Under the pieces are notes generated by a model that made no database searches, was not told the origin of the DNA, and saw only the letters and a program-made list of their open reading frames with translations. This document shows, one piece after another, positions 8,569-18,277 of a DNA stretch of 64,000 nt. Location: NCBI GenBank assembly GCA_041390365.1, contig JAWKQB010000002.1:686001-750000 (forward strand), given 5' to 3'. The first letter of the stretch is position 1. Each line of letters begins with the position of its first letter. The DNA is from Syntrophotaleaceae bacterium (GTDB lineage: Bacteria; Desulfobacterota; Desulfuromonadia; Desulfuromonadales; Syntrophotaleaceae). Made by a program: the position numbers and the translations under genes.

Positions 8569-9126
8569 TTGTATCAAGAACATTATGATGATCAAACATG
8601 CCGATATCATGGATTTACGTTGATAGAATTGCTGGTCGCCATTGCTGTCTTCGGCATTTTACTGGTTGTGGCTGTGCCTGCTTTCCGTGGCATGATCCTT
8701 GGAAACCGGTTGATGACCCTGACCCATGAAACGGCCCGTGCCATCAACCTGACGCGCAGCGAGGCAATCAAGCGCGGTTTGCGGGTTTCCATGTGTCCCA
8801 GTGCCAACGGGACCAGTTGTGCCGCTGACGGTCGCTGGGAGCAAGGCTGGATCCAGTTCGCAGATCCGAATGGAAATGGAAATTTCGATGCTGGTGATAC
8901 CTTGCTTTTGGTCAGGGAAGCTTATGGTGGTCAGACAACCGTACGTACCGGTGCACGGTTCAACCAGTTTCTTAGTTATCTGCCTAACGGTCAAAGTCAG
9001 GGTACGGGCGGTTCCAATGATACTTTCAGGCTGTGCAACGAGCGCGGCACCACTCTGGGTTTTTCAATCATGATCAATAATGTCGGTCGCGTGCGTGTAG
9101 ATAGGGGAGCGGCATCATGTCCATAA
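8569..9126 (+). CDS. fimT: GspH/FimT-type minor pilin
   Basis: A 185-residue type IV minor pilin. The prepilin leader ends at Gly and is followed by FTLIELLVAIAVFGILLVVA, the processing and membrane-helix signature with Glu5 of the mature protein. The rest matches the FimT/GspH C-terminal beta domain, including INLTRSEAIKRG after the helix. The start is taken as TTG 8569, six bases after GGGAGG (8557-8562); the frame is open back to 8512 but that part overlaps the promoter. It is the first gene of the minor-pilin operon and overlaps pilV by 10 bases. Minor pilins of this kind prime pilus assembly with PilV, PilW, PilX and PilE around PilY1. Confidence 0.85.
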   Translation: MYQEHYDDQTCRYHGFTLIELLVAIAVFGILLVVAVPAFRGMILGNRLMTLTHETARAINLTRSEAIKRGLRVSMCPSANGTSCAADGRWEQGWIQFADPNGNGNFDAGDTLLLVREAYGGQTTVRTGARFNQFLSYLPNGQSQGTGGSNDTFRLCNERGTTLGFSIMINNVGRVRVDRGAASCP

Positions 9127-9590
9127 AGGGAGAGGATTCCAGGCTTTATTGCCGAAATTCAGCGGGTAGCCAGAGAGGCTTTTCGCTGGTCGAAGTACTG
9201 GTGGCCTTACTGATTCTGGCTGTCGGGCTGTTGGGCCTGGCGGGCTTGCAGAACCGCGGGGTTTCTACCAACTACAGTGCCCTGCAGCGCTCTCAAGCCA
9301 CCCTTTATGCTTATGACATCGTGGAGCGAATGCGTGCAAATCGCGAGACGGCGCGCCAGTCCAGTTGGCCATACCAGATGGATTCGGAGGCCGGTCCAGT
9401 TTCAAGTTCACTCCCAGCCCTGGTGCAGGATGATTTGAACGGTTGGCTGGCGGCATTACAAGACCTGCCTGAAGGGCAGGGGGCCATAACCATGGAAAAT
9501 CTGGGAAGCGGCAGGGTGAAAGTTACGATTCAGGTGCGCTGGAACGAAAAAGGGGATCAGCAGCAGATAACAATCGAGACTATCATATGA
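9117..9590 (+). CDS. pilV: Type IV pilus minor pilin PilV
   Basis: A 157-residue minor pilin: leader to Gly20, then FSLVEVLVALLILAVGLLGL, followed by the PilV hallmark GLAGLQNRGVSTNYSALQRSQA and an ERMRANR segment. It overlaps the previous gene by 10 bases and shares ATGA with pilW. In the pilus priming complex PilV is thought to connect PilW/PilX and PilY1 to the main fibre. Confidence 0.92.
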   Translation: MSIKGEDSRLYCRNSAGSQRGFSLVEVLVALLILAVGLLGLAGLQNRGVSTNYSALQRSQATLYAYDIVERMRANRETARQSSWPYQMDSEAGPVSSSLPALVQDDLNGWLAALQDLPEGQGAITMENLGSGRVKVTIQVRWNEKGDQQQITIETII

Positions 9591-10639
9591 ACCGAAAGAT
9601 CAGCATCATGTCAAAGAACAGATGTCTTCTAGGAAATGTCACCGGGATATCCCTGGTGGAAATGATGATCGCCATGCTTGTCAGCCTGATTCTCCTGGGC
9701 GGCATGTATCGGCTCTTCATCAGCAGTTCGACAGGATACGATTTTGAATCGGAAATGTCCAATCTGCAGGAAAATGGACGTTTCACCCTTGAGTTTTTGA
9801 CGCGGGACATCAGGATGGCCGGCTACCGGGGTTGTGCCGGGCGCAATGCCGAAATCTTCAGCACCCTCAATAACGGTAGCGACTTCCTTTACAATTTCGG
9901 TCAGGCGATCGTGGGCTATGACAACATGACCAGTCCGCCACCTACCGACCTTTCGGCGATTGCACCCGTGGCCGGTACCGATGTACTTGTCCTGCGCAGA
10001 CAGATAAGTGACAACGCGGTACAGATTACAAAAAAAATGCCTGATACTTCGGCAGATTTGACGATCAGCAACAATCCTTCAGAGCCGATTAAGACCGATG
10101 ATATCGTCATGATCACCGACTGCCAGGCGAGCACGGTTTTCCAGGTGACCCACGCAAACTATCCCACAAGTGGGGCCGACGCGAATATGGTCCACAATAC
10201 CGGGACGTCTAGCCCGGGCAATTTTCAGAAAGAACTGCATCATTCCTATGATGAGGGCGCCGAAATATCTGTAATGGAGACGCAAATCTACTTTGTCGGC
10301 CTCAATGGCGCAACCGGTAGGCCGGGTCTTTTCCAACGCCGGGGAGGGACGAATGAGGAAATCGTCGGGGGCGTTGAAAATATGCAGATCACCTATGGAG
10401 TGGATACAAGTGATGACGGCGCCATCGACAGTTACGTGGTGGCAGGTGGCGTGGCCGATTGGAACGATGTGCTCGCGGTGCGCATCGGCCTGCTCATTGC
10501 CAGTTTGGATGAAATTCCCCGGGCCGAAATTGACAACGCCGCTCGTAACGTTAACGGAGTAGCAGTTGCTGCGGCTAATGATCGTCGTCTGCGTTACGTC
10601 TTTGTAACGACTGTGGCGATCCGTAATCGATTGGAATAA
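9587..10639 (+). CDS. pilW: Type IV pilus minor pilin PilW
   Basis: A 350-residue minor pilin with the pilin helix GISLVEMMIAMLVSLILLGG and then NLQENGRFTLEFLTRDIRMAGYRGC, diagnostic for PilW. Its first Cys follows this motif as in other PilW proteins. The gene start overlaps the pilV stop (ATGA), so expression is coupled. Larger than the other minor pilins, PilW probably sits near the pilus tip with PilY1. Confidence 0.92.
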   Translation: MNRKISIMSKNRCLLGNVTGISLVEMMIAMLVSLILLGGMYRLFISSSTGYDFESEMSNLQENGRFTLEFLTRDIRMAGYRGCAGRNAEIFSTLNNGSDFLYNFGQAIVGYDNMTSPPPTDLSAIAPVAGTDVLVLRRQISDNAVQITKKMPDTSADLTISNNPSEPIKTDDIVMITDCQASTVFQVTHANYPTSGADANMVHNTGTSSPGNFQKELHHSYDEGAEISVMETQIYFVGLNGATGRPGLFQRRGGTNEEIVGGVENMQITYGVDTSDDGAIDSYVVAGGVADWNDVLAVRIGLLIASLDEIPRAEIDNAARNVNGVAVAAANDRRLRYVFVTTVAIRNRLE

Positions 10640-10664
10640 CTCAGGTCTGTTGTGGAGGGCAGGA

Positions 10665-11219
10665 ATGATGAATGGGTATGGCAGATTGGCGAAGGTTGTG
10701 AGCTGCCGCCGGGATCTTGCTGAGCGGGGAGCGGCTCTGATCACCAGCCTGCTCTTTTTATTGGTATTGTCCTTGTTGGGATTGGTTAGCATGCGGTCAA
10801 GTATCCTGGAGGAGCGCATGGCCGGCAACATGAGCAACCGGAATCTGGCCTTTCAGGCCGCGGAAGCCGCCTTGCGCGATGCCGAGTATTATCTGGAAAG
10901 TATTACTCTGCCGACATTCGACGGGACCAACGGCCTTTACCCTGTTCCAACCGTCGGCGGCACCCCCCGCTGGGAGACAATCAATTGGAGCGGCATTGAT
11001 TCACGGACTATTTCAGGAGAAAACACTATAGATGGAGTGGCTTCCCCGCCTCGCTATATTATAGAGGAACTTGCTGAGGTCACCTCATCCGGACCAAAAT
11101 CGTTGAAACCGACCCGACGCGGAAATCCCAGTAAATCGAAAGCTTACCGTATAACTGCACGCGGAGTTGGGGGAGATGGTTCAGCTGTGGTCATTTTACA
11201 AAGTACCTATATAAAATAA
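10665..11219 (+). CDS. pilX: Type IV pilus assembly protein PilX
   Basis: A 184-residue PilX family member: RGAALITSLLFLLVLSLLGL membrane helix without the canonical Glu5, then MRSSILEERMAGNMSNRNLAFQAAEAALRDAE, the conserved PilX segment. ATG 10665 is used because GGAGGG (10653-10658) precedes it; a TTG at 10650 is also in frame. The gene lies 25 bases after pilW. PilX-type pilins lacking Glu5 usually occupy the very tip of the priming complex. Confidence 0.9.
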   Translation: MMNGYGRLAKVVSCRRDLAERGAALITSLLFLLVLSLLGLVSMRSSILEERMAGNMSNRNLAFQAAEAALRDAEYYLESITLPTFDGTNGLYPVPTVGGTPRWETINWSGIDSRTISGENTIDGVASPPRYIIEELAEVTSSGPKSLKPTRRGNPSKSKAYRITARGVGGDGSAVVILQSTYIK

Positions 11220-11315
11220 TCTCTTTATCGGTCTTTGCTAAGAATGTCTTATCTAAAGTCGCAAAAATTTTCTATTATGCGCTTTATTATGTTCTTCCAT
11301 GAATAGGGAGGATTT

Positions 11316-14300
11316 ATGAAAAATCGAATTCAACTCAGCCGTCGGTTTAAAATAGCAGGAGTGGTTTTAGGGCTGTTGCTGATTTCAACGTATTGGGGAA
11401 CTGCCGCTTTTGGAATCGACATGTCCCAATTGCCCTTGTTTTTGACCCAGGATGTCCCCCCTCTCAACCTCCTCGTTCTCGGTCGTGATCACAAGCTTTA
11501 TTATGAGGCCTATAACGACGCTTCCGATCTCAATGGAGATGGGAAACTGGATATTCGCTACGATCCGACCATCGAATACTATGGCTACTTCGATTCTTTC
11601 AAATGTTATACATATGACAGCTCTGAAAGCCCCGCCCGCTTTGAACCCACGAGTGTAACTGCCAACAAGACCTGTTCAGGTTCTGCTGAGTGGAGCGGCG
11701 ATTTTCTCAATTATCTGACCACCGCCCGTATCGATGCCCTGCGCAAGGTGCTCTATGGAGGCTATCGCCGGGTCGATGATCAAACCAAAACGGTGCTGGA
11801 ACGCAGCCATATTCCCCAGGATGCGCACAGTTGGGGCAAGGAGTATACAAGTATCGCCGTAGATGGTTACGATATTCGTAACTATACACCTCTAAATCTG
11901 CCTTCCACGGGCACCCGCCACCTGTTTGCCAATACCACCTTGCTTAATGACTCGAGTTCACATCCCAGATTGCGAGTTCTGGTCAACTCTGCCTATCGGA
12001 TATGGGAATGGGTTTCAATTGAACAACCGGTGGCTGGAGATCAATGTAATGATGGCTCCGGGCGAACCTCATGTGCTAATTCAACAGGCAGCGATTGGCA
12101 GATCGTCCCATCCACAATGCTGCAGGACCTGACGCAGACTACCTACGATACTTCCGGTTACAACACGTATCCGGCCGATCACAGCGGTTTTGACTCCCTG
12201 ATCAGCAATTACGCCACGGAACCTAAAATGTTCGGACAAGGATCGGCCAGCACCATCAACGGCAGCGGCAATCCTTTTGGCAGCGATGACAATTACCTGA
12301 CGGTTTTTACAGGAACGCTGGTGATAGCCCAGACGGGGACTTATACCTTCGCGGTGGACGGCGACGACGCTATCGAACTCCTGATCGATGGTAACTGGGT
12401 TGCGGGATGGTATAACGGGCACGGCCGATGCAATTGCCAATCCTATGATGGGAGCGTGTATTTGACCGCCGGCGAACATACCCTGGAATTCCGCCACCAG
12501 GAATACACCGGTGGGGATAGCTACCATCTTTATTGGAATAATCCTGTCGCGGCGTCAACCATGACCGATTACCAGGTTCGGGTTGAGGTCTGTAACGATT
12601 CTTTCCCGGAGACCAATTGCAAGCAGTATCCCAGCGGTTATTACAAACCGGCCGGTTTGTTGCAGGAATATGGTGAAGATGACACGATGATGTTCGGGCT
12701 GTTGACCGGTTCCTATGCAAAGAACACCTCCGGCGGCGTTCTGCGTAAGAAAGTCGGCAGTTTTTCGGACGAGGTGAATGCCGACACGGGACAGTTTACC
12801 GCTGTGAACGGTATCGTCAAAACCATCGACCGTCTGAAAGTTGTCGGATTTGGCGGATCTTATACCCACCAAAGCAATTGTGGCTGGATAACCACCCGTC
12901 CCATAAACGAAGGTGAGTGCCGGATGTGGGGCAATCCCGTCGCCGAGATGATGTATGAGGGGATGCGGTATTTCTCCGGCCAAGGCAGCCCTACCTCTGA
13001 TTTCCAGATATCTTCCAGCAGCAACGATGATGCTACTCTTGGATTGCCTTTGGCGAGTTGGGATGATCCCTATGCAACAGGCAACAACGAATATTGCGCC
13101 AAACCATTTCAGTTGGTGATCAGTGATATCAATCCATCCTTCGATACCGATCAATTGCCTGGCTCATATTTCGGCAGTTTTTCAGGCGATATCAATGGCC
13201 TCAATGTAGCGAACCTGGGGCAGACGATCTGGGATAACGAGCAGGGCTCCGTTCTGAACTACTTCATCGGCCAATCCGGCTCCAACTACGATGGCAGTCC
13301 CTCGCCTAAAAGTGTGGACAGTTTTGGAAACATCCGTGGCCTGGCACCGGAGGAACCCACCAAGCGCGGGGGCTACTACAGCGCCGCCTTGAGCCTGTTC
13401 GGTCATCAAAATGACCTGAATCCCGTCTCCGACGAACAGACCATGACCACCTTTGCCGTTGCACTGGCCTCGCCGCTGCCGGAAATCAGGATACCCGTCG
13501 GCAATCATGTCGTCACTCTGGTCCCTTTTGCGAAGTCAGTCGGCGGATACTCCATCAACCCTGCCCAGGGGTCATTTCAACCGACCAACAGTATCGTCGA
13601 TTACTATGTTGATCAGTTGAGTGAAAATTACGGGAAGTTCAGAATTAATTTCGAGGATGTCGAACAGGGCGCGGACCATGACATGGACGCCATTGTTGAG
13701 TATATCTATGAAGTACGGGAGGACGGTACTTTAAGTGTTACCCTGAATTCAATCTACGCTGCAGGTAGTATTATTCAGCATATCGGCTATGTGATTTCGG
13801 GCACTTCCGCGGACGGGACCTACCTGGAAGTCCGCGATAGTGATACTGCTGAAAGCAGTGATCCCGATTATTTTCTGGATACCCCTTATGCTGCTTTGCC
13901 CGGGGTGGGATGGGATGACAACAGAGCCCTGCCATTGTCCAATACGCGGGTGTTCACGCCTACAGGCAGTGCGAACGCCGGTTTTTTACGGAATCCCCTC
14001 TGGTATGCAGCCAAATATGGAAAATTCAAGGATATCAACAAAAATGGTTTGCCCGATGCCGACGAATGGGATACCGATAAGGACGGCAAACCGGATAATT
14101 ATTTCCTGGTGACCAATGCCTTGACGCTCAAGGATCAGCTGTCTGATGCTTTCTCCCAGATTCTCGGTCTCAGCTCTTCCGCCGCAGCGACATCAACCAA
14201 CTCGGTACAGTTGAATACCGATACACTCATTTACCAGGCCCGTTTCAACAGTGAAGACTGGACCGGCGAGTTGCTGGCTTATCCCATCGATTTGAATGGC

Positions 14301-16124
14301 AATATCGGGAACAGCATCTGGGATGCCGGCCTTTCGATTCCCAACTGGACAGAGCGCAAACTGTTTACTTACTCGGGTTCGGCCGGCATGATATTCAACT
14401 GGACCAATCTGACCGCCGTCTGGGGAGCCTCGCCATTTGGATTGAACGAAGATCAGGTGAATTACCTGCGCGGGGACAGCAGTAACGAGCAGGCAAATGG
14501 AGGGGCATATCGGAACCGCAAGAGGCTTCTGGGAGATATCGTACACTCCGATCCACAATTCGTTTACGATCAGGACGATGGGTACGAAGTTTTGGCAGGG
14601 ACGGAAGGTTCGGACTACAAGGCTTATCGCGCTTCCGACCCGTATAAGAACCGCTCAGCAATGTTGTATGTCGGAGCCAACGATGGCATGCTGCATGCTC
14701 TCGATGCCAAAACAGGGGTAGAAAAATTCGCTTACGTCCCTCTTGGCGTTTCCACAAACCTTACTTTATTGACTCAGCCGACCTACGGGCATAACTATTA
14801 CGTGAACGGGCCTTCCCATGCGTACGATGCCTACCTTGAGGTTGGTGGATTCAAGCAGTGGCGTACTGTGTTGCTGGGCTCTCTGGGAGCCGGGGGCCGC
14901 ACGGTATTCGCGCTCGATGTGACAGCTCCGGATAGTTTCAACGCTTCTGACGTACTCTGGGAGTTTCCCGCTTCCGATCCTGGCATTTCTGCAGCCGAGC
15001 TTGATCTGCTGGGAGAAGGGATCGATGATGCCTGGTGTGTGCGCCTCGCCAATGGTGAATGGGGAGCTATTTTCGCCAACGGTTACAACAGCACAAGCAA
15101 CCAGGCCGCATTGTTCATCGTGAACATGCAGGACGGCACCGTGATGAGAACGATCAATACCGGTGTCGGTTCCGAGGCCGAACCCAACGGTTTATCAGCA
15201 CCGACCCCGGTTGATTACAATGGCGATGGCATTGTCGATGCCGTTTACGCCGGGGATCTGCGCGGCAACCTGTGGAAATTCGATCTCAGCGATTCCCTGG
15301 AAAGCAAATGGGATATCGCATTCAGCAAGAAAGTCAGCGGCCAGACAACATATTTGCCGCTGTTTACCGCCCGAGGGCCATCCGGTGAAGTTCAGCCGAT
15401 CACCTCGGCACCTGAGGTTTCGACGGGGCCGGATGGAACGACCGATCAGGTCATGGTCTTTTTCGGTACCGGACGGTTTTTTGCTGTAGGGGATAATCTG
15501 GTGAACGCAAACCCTGACGTGCAGACCATGTATGGAATACTCGATACTCGGGAAAGCGCCACCGGCGAGATCGACCGCAGTTCGCTGGTCGCTCAAGCCA
15601 TCATCCTGGAAAATAACGAGCATGGGGAACATAATCGGGTCTTGTCCAACAACACCTTTTCCTATGCGAGTGGTCAAATGGGATGGTATCTGGATTTGAT
15701 TTCCCCGGTGAATGGTGCTGAAGGCGAGCGTGTCGTGGAAGCACCCGTGTTGAGTAATGGGGTCCTGTTTTACGTGACCATGATTCCATCCGGAAGCCCC
15801 TGTAAAGCGGGAGGCGATAGCTGGTTGATGATTACCGATCCTCTCACCGGTGGGCGTTTGTCCTATTCGGTATTTGATCTGAACGGGGATGGACTGTTCG
15901 ATGAAGGAGATTACGTGACGGTGATAATTGACGGGAAAGAGACGAAAGTAGCCTCAAGTGGTCTCGACCTTGGCATCGGCATTCTCACATCACCTAATAT
16001 ACTTGGAGCCGGGACGAAAAACTATGTGATTTCCAGCGGGTCTTCAGGCGATTTGGGGATCATCGGCACCGGGACCGGATCCAATAGTGGTGCCGGCCGC
16101 TCATCCTGGCGCCAGATAAGATAA
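11316..16124 (+). CDS. pilY1: PilY1-type tip adhesin with PA14-like domain
   Basis: A 1602-residue secreted protein. Signal peptide (about 1-32, hydrophobic VVLGLLLISTYWGTAAFG). N-terminal half has a Ca-binding-like DLNGDGKLDIRYDP (about 71-84) and a PA14/GLEYA-like domain at about 305-410 (GTLVIAQTGTYTFAVDGDDA ... YHLYWNNP). The central part carries dockerin-like DINKNGLPDADEWDTDKDGKPD. The C-terminal third is the PilY1 beta-propeller (from about 1080) with the Ca site DYNGDGIVDAVYAGDLRGN (about 1299). I see no von Willebrand A MIDAS motif (DxSxS) of Pseudomonas PilY1. AGGGAGG precedes the ATG. It follows pilX by 96 bases. It should cap the pilus, promote assembly and mediate adhesion or surface sensing. 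Confidence 0.92.
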   Translation: MKNRIQLSRRFKIAGVVLGLLLISTYWGTAAFGIDMSQLPLFLTQDVPPLNLLVLGRDHKLYYEAYNDASDLNGDGKLDIRYDPTIEYYGYFDSFKCYTYDSSESPARFEPTSVTANKTCSGSAEWSGDFLNYLTTARIDALRKVLYGGYRRVDDQTKTVLERSHIPQDAHSWGKEYTSIAVDGYDIRNYTPLNLPSTGTRHLFANTTLLNDSSSHPRLRVLVNSAYRIWEWVSIEQPVAGDQCNDGSGRTSCANSTGSDWQIVPSTMLQDLTQTTYDTSGYNTYPADHSGFDSLISNYATEPKMFGQGSASTINGSGNPFGSDDNYLTVFTGTLVIAQTGTYTFAVDGDDAIELLIDGNWVAGWYNGHGRCNCQSYDGSVYLTAGEHTLEFRHQEYTGGDSYHLYWNNPVAASTMTDYQVRVEVCNDSFPETNCKQYPSGYYKPAGLLQEYGEDDTMMFGLLTGSYAKNTSGGVLRKKVGSFSDEVNADTGQFTAVNGIVKTIDRLKVVGFGGSYTHQSNCGWITTRPINEGECRMWGNPVAEMMYEGMRYFSGQGSPTSDFQISSSSNDDATLGLPLASWDDPYATGNNEYCAKPFQLVISDINPSFDTDQLPGSYFGSFSGDINGLNVANLGQTIWDNEQGSVLNYFIGQSGSNYDGSPSPKSVDSFGNIRGLAPEEPTKRGGYYSAALSLFGHQNDLNPVSDEQTMTTFAVALASPLPEIRIPVGNHVVTLVPFAKSVGGYSINPAQGSFQPTNSIVDYYVDQLSENYGKFRINFEDVEQGADHDMDAIVEYIYEVREDGTLSVTLNSIYAAGSIIQHIGYVISGTSADGTYLEVRDSDTAESSDPDYFLDTPYAALPGVGWDDNRALPLSNTRVFTPTGSANAGFLRNPLWYAAKYGKFKDINKNGLPDADEWDTDKDGKPDNYFLVTNALTLKDQLSDAFSQILGLSSSAAATSTNSVQLNTDTLIYQARFNSEDWTGELLAYPIDLNGNIGNSIWDAGLSIPNWTERKLFTYSGSAGMIFNWTNLTAVWGASPFGLNEDQVNYLRGDSSNEQANGGAYRNRKRLLGDIVHSDPQFVYDQDDGYEVLAGTEGSDYKAYRASDPYKNRSAMLYVGANDGMLHALDAKTGVEKFAYVPLGVSTNLTLLTQPTYGHNYYVNGPSHAYDAYLEVGGFKQWRTVLLGSLGAGGRTVFALDVTAPDSFNASDVLWEFPASDPGISAAELDLLGEGIDDAWCVRLANGEWGAIFANGYNSTSNQAALFIVNMQDGTVMRTINTGVGSEAEPNGLSAPTPVDYNGDGIVDAVYAGDLRGNLWKFDLSDSLESKWDIAFSKKVSGQTTYLPLFTARGPSGEVQPITSAPEVSTGPDGTTDQVMVFFGTGRFFAVGDNLVNANPDVQTMYGILDTRESATGEIDRSSLVAQAIILENNEHGEHNRVLSNNTFSYASGQMGWYLDLISPVNGAEGERVVEAPVLSNGVLFYVTMIPSGSPCKAGGDSWLMITDPLTGGRLSYSVFDLNGDGLFDEGDYVTVIIDGKETKVASSGLDLGIGILTSPNILGAGTKNYVISSGSSGDLGIIGTGTGSNSGAGRSSWRQIR

Positions 16125-16153
16125 TAAAATTTGTCGAATCGATAGATGCAACT

Positions 16154-16585
16154 ATGCGAGGAATTATGCAGTGTTTTGATAAAAAAGGATTTTCTCTGAT
16201 CGAACTGCTGGTAGCCCTGGCGATTATGGGCATCCTGACGGCGATTGCCGTGCCTATTTACCGCCAACACATTCTGCGTTCCAACCGCGCCAATGCCAAA
16301 GCTGTACTGATGGAAATGGCCCAGCGCATGGAGCGGCATTACACAAGGAATAACACTTATGTGGGAATCGATGTGGAGGATCTTGCAACGGGACTCGATC
16401 CTGTCGCGCCCCCCGATGTTATGGAATCCCATGGATATCAGTTCAGTTTTACTGCGGCGGGGGTAACTGCAACGACTTTTCAGCTGCAGGCGGTACCTCA
16501 GGCGGGCCAGAACGATGATCCATGTGGCACTCTTACCGTCAATGCAACCGGCGCTCGGGGAGCAAATCAGGCAGAGTGTTGGTAA
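16154..16585 (+). CDS. pilE: PilE-type minor pilin
   Basis: A 143-residue pilin. Leader to Gly12 is followed by FSLIELLVALAIMGILTAIA with Glu5, then RSNRANAKAVLMEMAQRMERHYTRNNTY, the PilE/FimA minor-pilin signature. A C-terminal Cys pair (DPCGTL and AECW) can form the usual disulfide loop. ATG 16154 lacks a ribosome site; the in-frame ATG 16166 is only 3 bases after GAGGA, so the start is uncertain. It is the last gene of the minor-pilin operon, 29 bases after pilY1, and precedes two hairpins that end the operon. Confidence 0.88.
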   Translation: MRGIMQCFDKKGFSLIELLVALAIMGILTAIAVPIYRQHILRSNRANAKAVLMEMAQRMERHYTRNNTYVGIDVEDLATGLDPVAPPDVMESHGYQFSFTAAGVTATTFQLQAVPQAGQNDDPCGTLTVNATGARGANQAECW

Positions 16586-16615
16586 TGATTAAAAAATAAT
16601 GAATATGTCCTCGTT

Positions 16616-16693
16616 CACGGCTGCTGGTTAAACTTGGCAGTCGTGGAACAAATACCCATTACCCGGTGACGAGTGCGTTGCCGGGTCTTTTTT
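16616..16693 (+). terminator. Hairpin plus rho-independent terminator ending the minor-pilin operon
   Basis: A first stem CACGGCTGC/GCAGTCGTG (16616-16645) lacks a T-run. The second, ACCCGG with CCGGGT (16661-16686), is followed by CTTTTTT and should terminate. Nothing else is visible in the remaining bases up to the next gene. Confidence 0.75.
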
Positions 16694-16825
16694 GTTTCTG
16701 GAAATATCCGAGTTTGATACAGACCGCGAGGATGGGGAAGATTTTCCCTTGCCACGTAGTTTGTCCCTTGCGTATAGTGAAGCCTTTGAAATTCTATTAA
16801 ACAAGAATCGCAGGAGTATCAAGGC

Positions 16826-18181
16826 ATGGCAAAGATCGCGCCGTTCAGAGCCGTTCGCTATAATATTGAAAAAATACAGGATCCCGCAAGTGCGATGGCT
16901 CCTCCGTATGATGTCATCTCTCCGGAACTGCAGGACGACCTTTACCGGCGTAGCCCTGTCAATGTGGTGCGGTTGATTCTCGGTAAAATCGAGGAAACCG
17001 ATGACGAAACAGATAACCGCTACACTCGAGCGGCTGCGGATTTCAGCGAGTGGCAGGAACAGCAGATTCTGGTGCGTGATGAAACCCCTTCCATTTACCT
17101 TTACGATGAGGAATATGCGGCCGAGGGTATCGGAACAGTGGTGCGCAAGGGTTTCCTTGCTCTGACCCGTCTCGAGGATTTTGCCTCCGGGGTGGTCAAA
17201 CCCCATGAAAAAACCCTTTCCGGACCGAAGGCCGACCGGTTGAATCTTACCAAAGCCTGTGGTGCCAATTTCAGCCCGATCTTCGGACTTTATGCCGATC
17301 CCTGCTGCGTATTGGAAGCCTTGACCCGCGGTATTCGTTCCAATCGACCTGACCTTGAAGTGAAGGATGACGACGGGGTGGTACACCGGCTCTGGCAGGT
17401 GACCGATCCGGCTATCATCGACAAGGCGAAGGAACTGCTGGACAACAAGCCGCTGTTCATTGCCGACGGTCATCATCGTTACGAGACGGCGTTGAACTAC
17501 CGGGACTTCATGCGTGAGAAGGTCGGGAAATATACCGGCAAGGAACTGTTCAACTATGTCCTGATGTATTTTGCCAATATGGAAGATCAGGGGATGCAGA
17601 TCTTCCCGACACATCGCCTGATCCACGGACTGACGGAATTTGGTCTGAAACCGTTTTTGTCTGCCTTGGGCGAGTTTTTCCAGGTCGAAGCCAGTGACAT
17701 CAACCCGGAGGACCCGGTTTCCCGGGCCGAGGTGCGAACGATCCTGCAGAAAAAGGGGAACAGAAACTCGACTCTGGCTCTTTATGCGGGAGGTAAGTCG
17801 ATCTATTACCTTACCCTTAGGGATAAAAAAACAATGGATCGCTTCTTTGATGAAAAAGCCTCCAAAGCTTTGCGGAGCCTCGACGTTTCCGTACTGCACC
17901 GGCTGATCCTCGAACACCTGCTCGGCATAACGGCCGACGCTCAGGAGCGGCAGACCAATCTAAAATATGTGAAGAATTTCGACGAGCCTTTCCTGGCGGT
18001 CGCCAACAACCAGGCACAGCTGGCTTTCCTGATGAATGCCACCCGGATGAGCGAGGTTCGCGATGTCGCCAACGCCGGTGAAAAAATGCCGCAAAAATCC
18101 ACTTATTTCTATCCGAAATTGCTGACGGGGCTGGTGTTCAATAAAATAGTGGAAGGGGGAAATGTGGAAGAGGCGGGCTGA
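16826..18181 (+). CDS. DUF1015 family protein
   Basis: A 451-residue cytosolic protein of the DUF1015 family (COG4198). Visible family motifs are MAPPYDVISPE (about 24-34), YDEEY, KPHEKTLSGPKADRL (about 126-140) and IADGHHRYETALNYRDF (about 212-228). The biochemical role of the family is not established. AGGAG at 16812-16816 supports the ATG. It stands between the minor-pilin operon and rnr; the 96-base gap to rnr shows no terminator, so they may be cotranscribed. Confidence 0.85.
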   Translation: MAKIAPFRAVRYNIEKIQDPASAMAPPYDVISPELQDDLYRRSPVNVVRLILGKIEETDDETDNRYTRAAADFSEWQEQQILVRDETPSIYLYDEEYAAEGIGTVVRKGFLALTRLEDFASGVVKPHEKTLSGPKADRLNLTKACGANFSPIFGLYADPCCVLEALTRGIRSNRPDLEVKDDDGVVHRLWQVTDPAIIDKAKELLDNKPLFIADGHHRYETALNYRDFMREKVGKYTGKELFNYVLMYFANMEDQGMQIFPTHRLIHGLTEFGLKPFLSALGEFFQVEASDINPEDPVSRAEVRTILQKKGNRNSTLALYAGGKSIYYLTLRDKKTMDRFFDEKASKALRSLDVSVLHRLILEHLLGITADAQERQTNLKYVKNFDEPFLAVANNQAQLAFLMNATRMSEVRDVANAGEKMPQKSTYFYPKLLTGLVFNKIVEGGNVEEAG

Positions 18182-18277
18182 TTGATTTTCCCCTTCTCCC
18201 CCGACGTCATGCCTGAGTGGTTCTGTCGGGTACCATGGCAGTATTGAACATACGAGTTTTTCAAGGATTTCCTTGAT

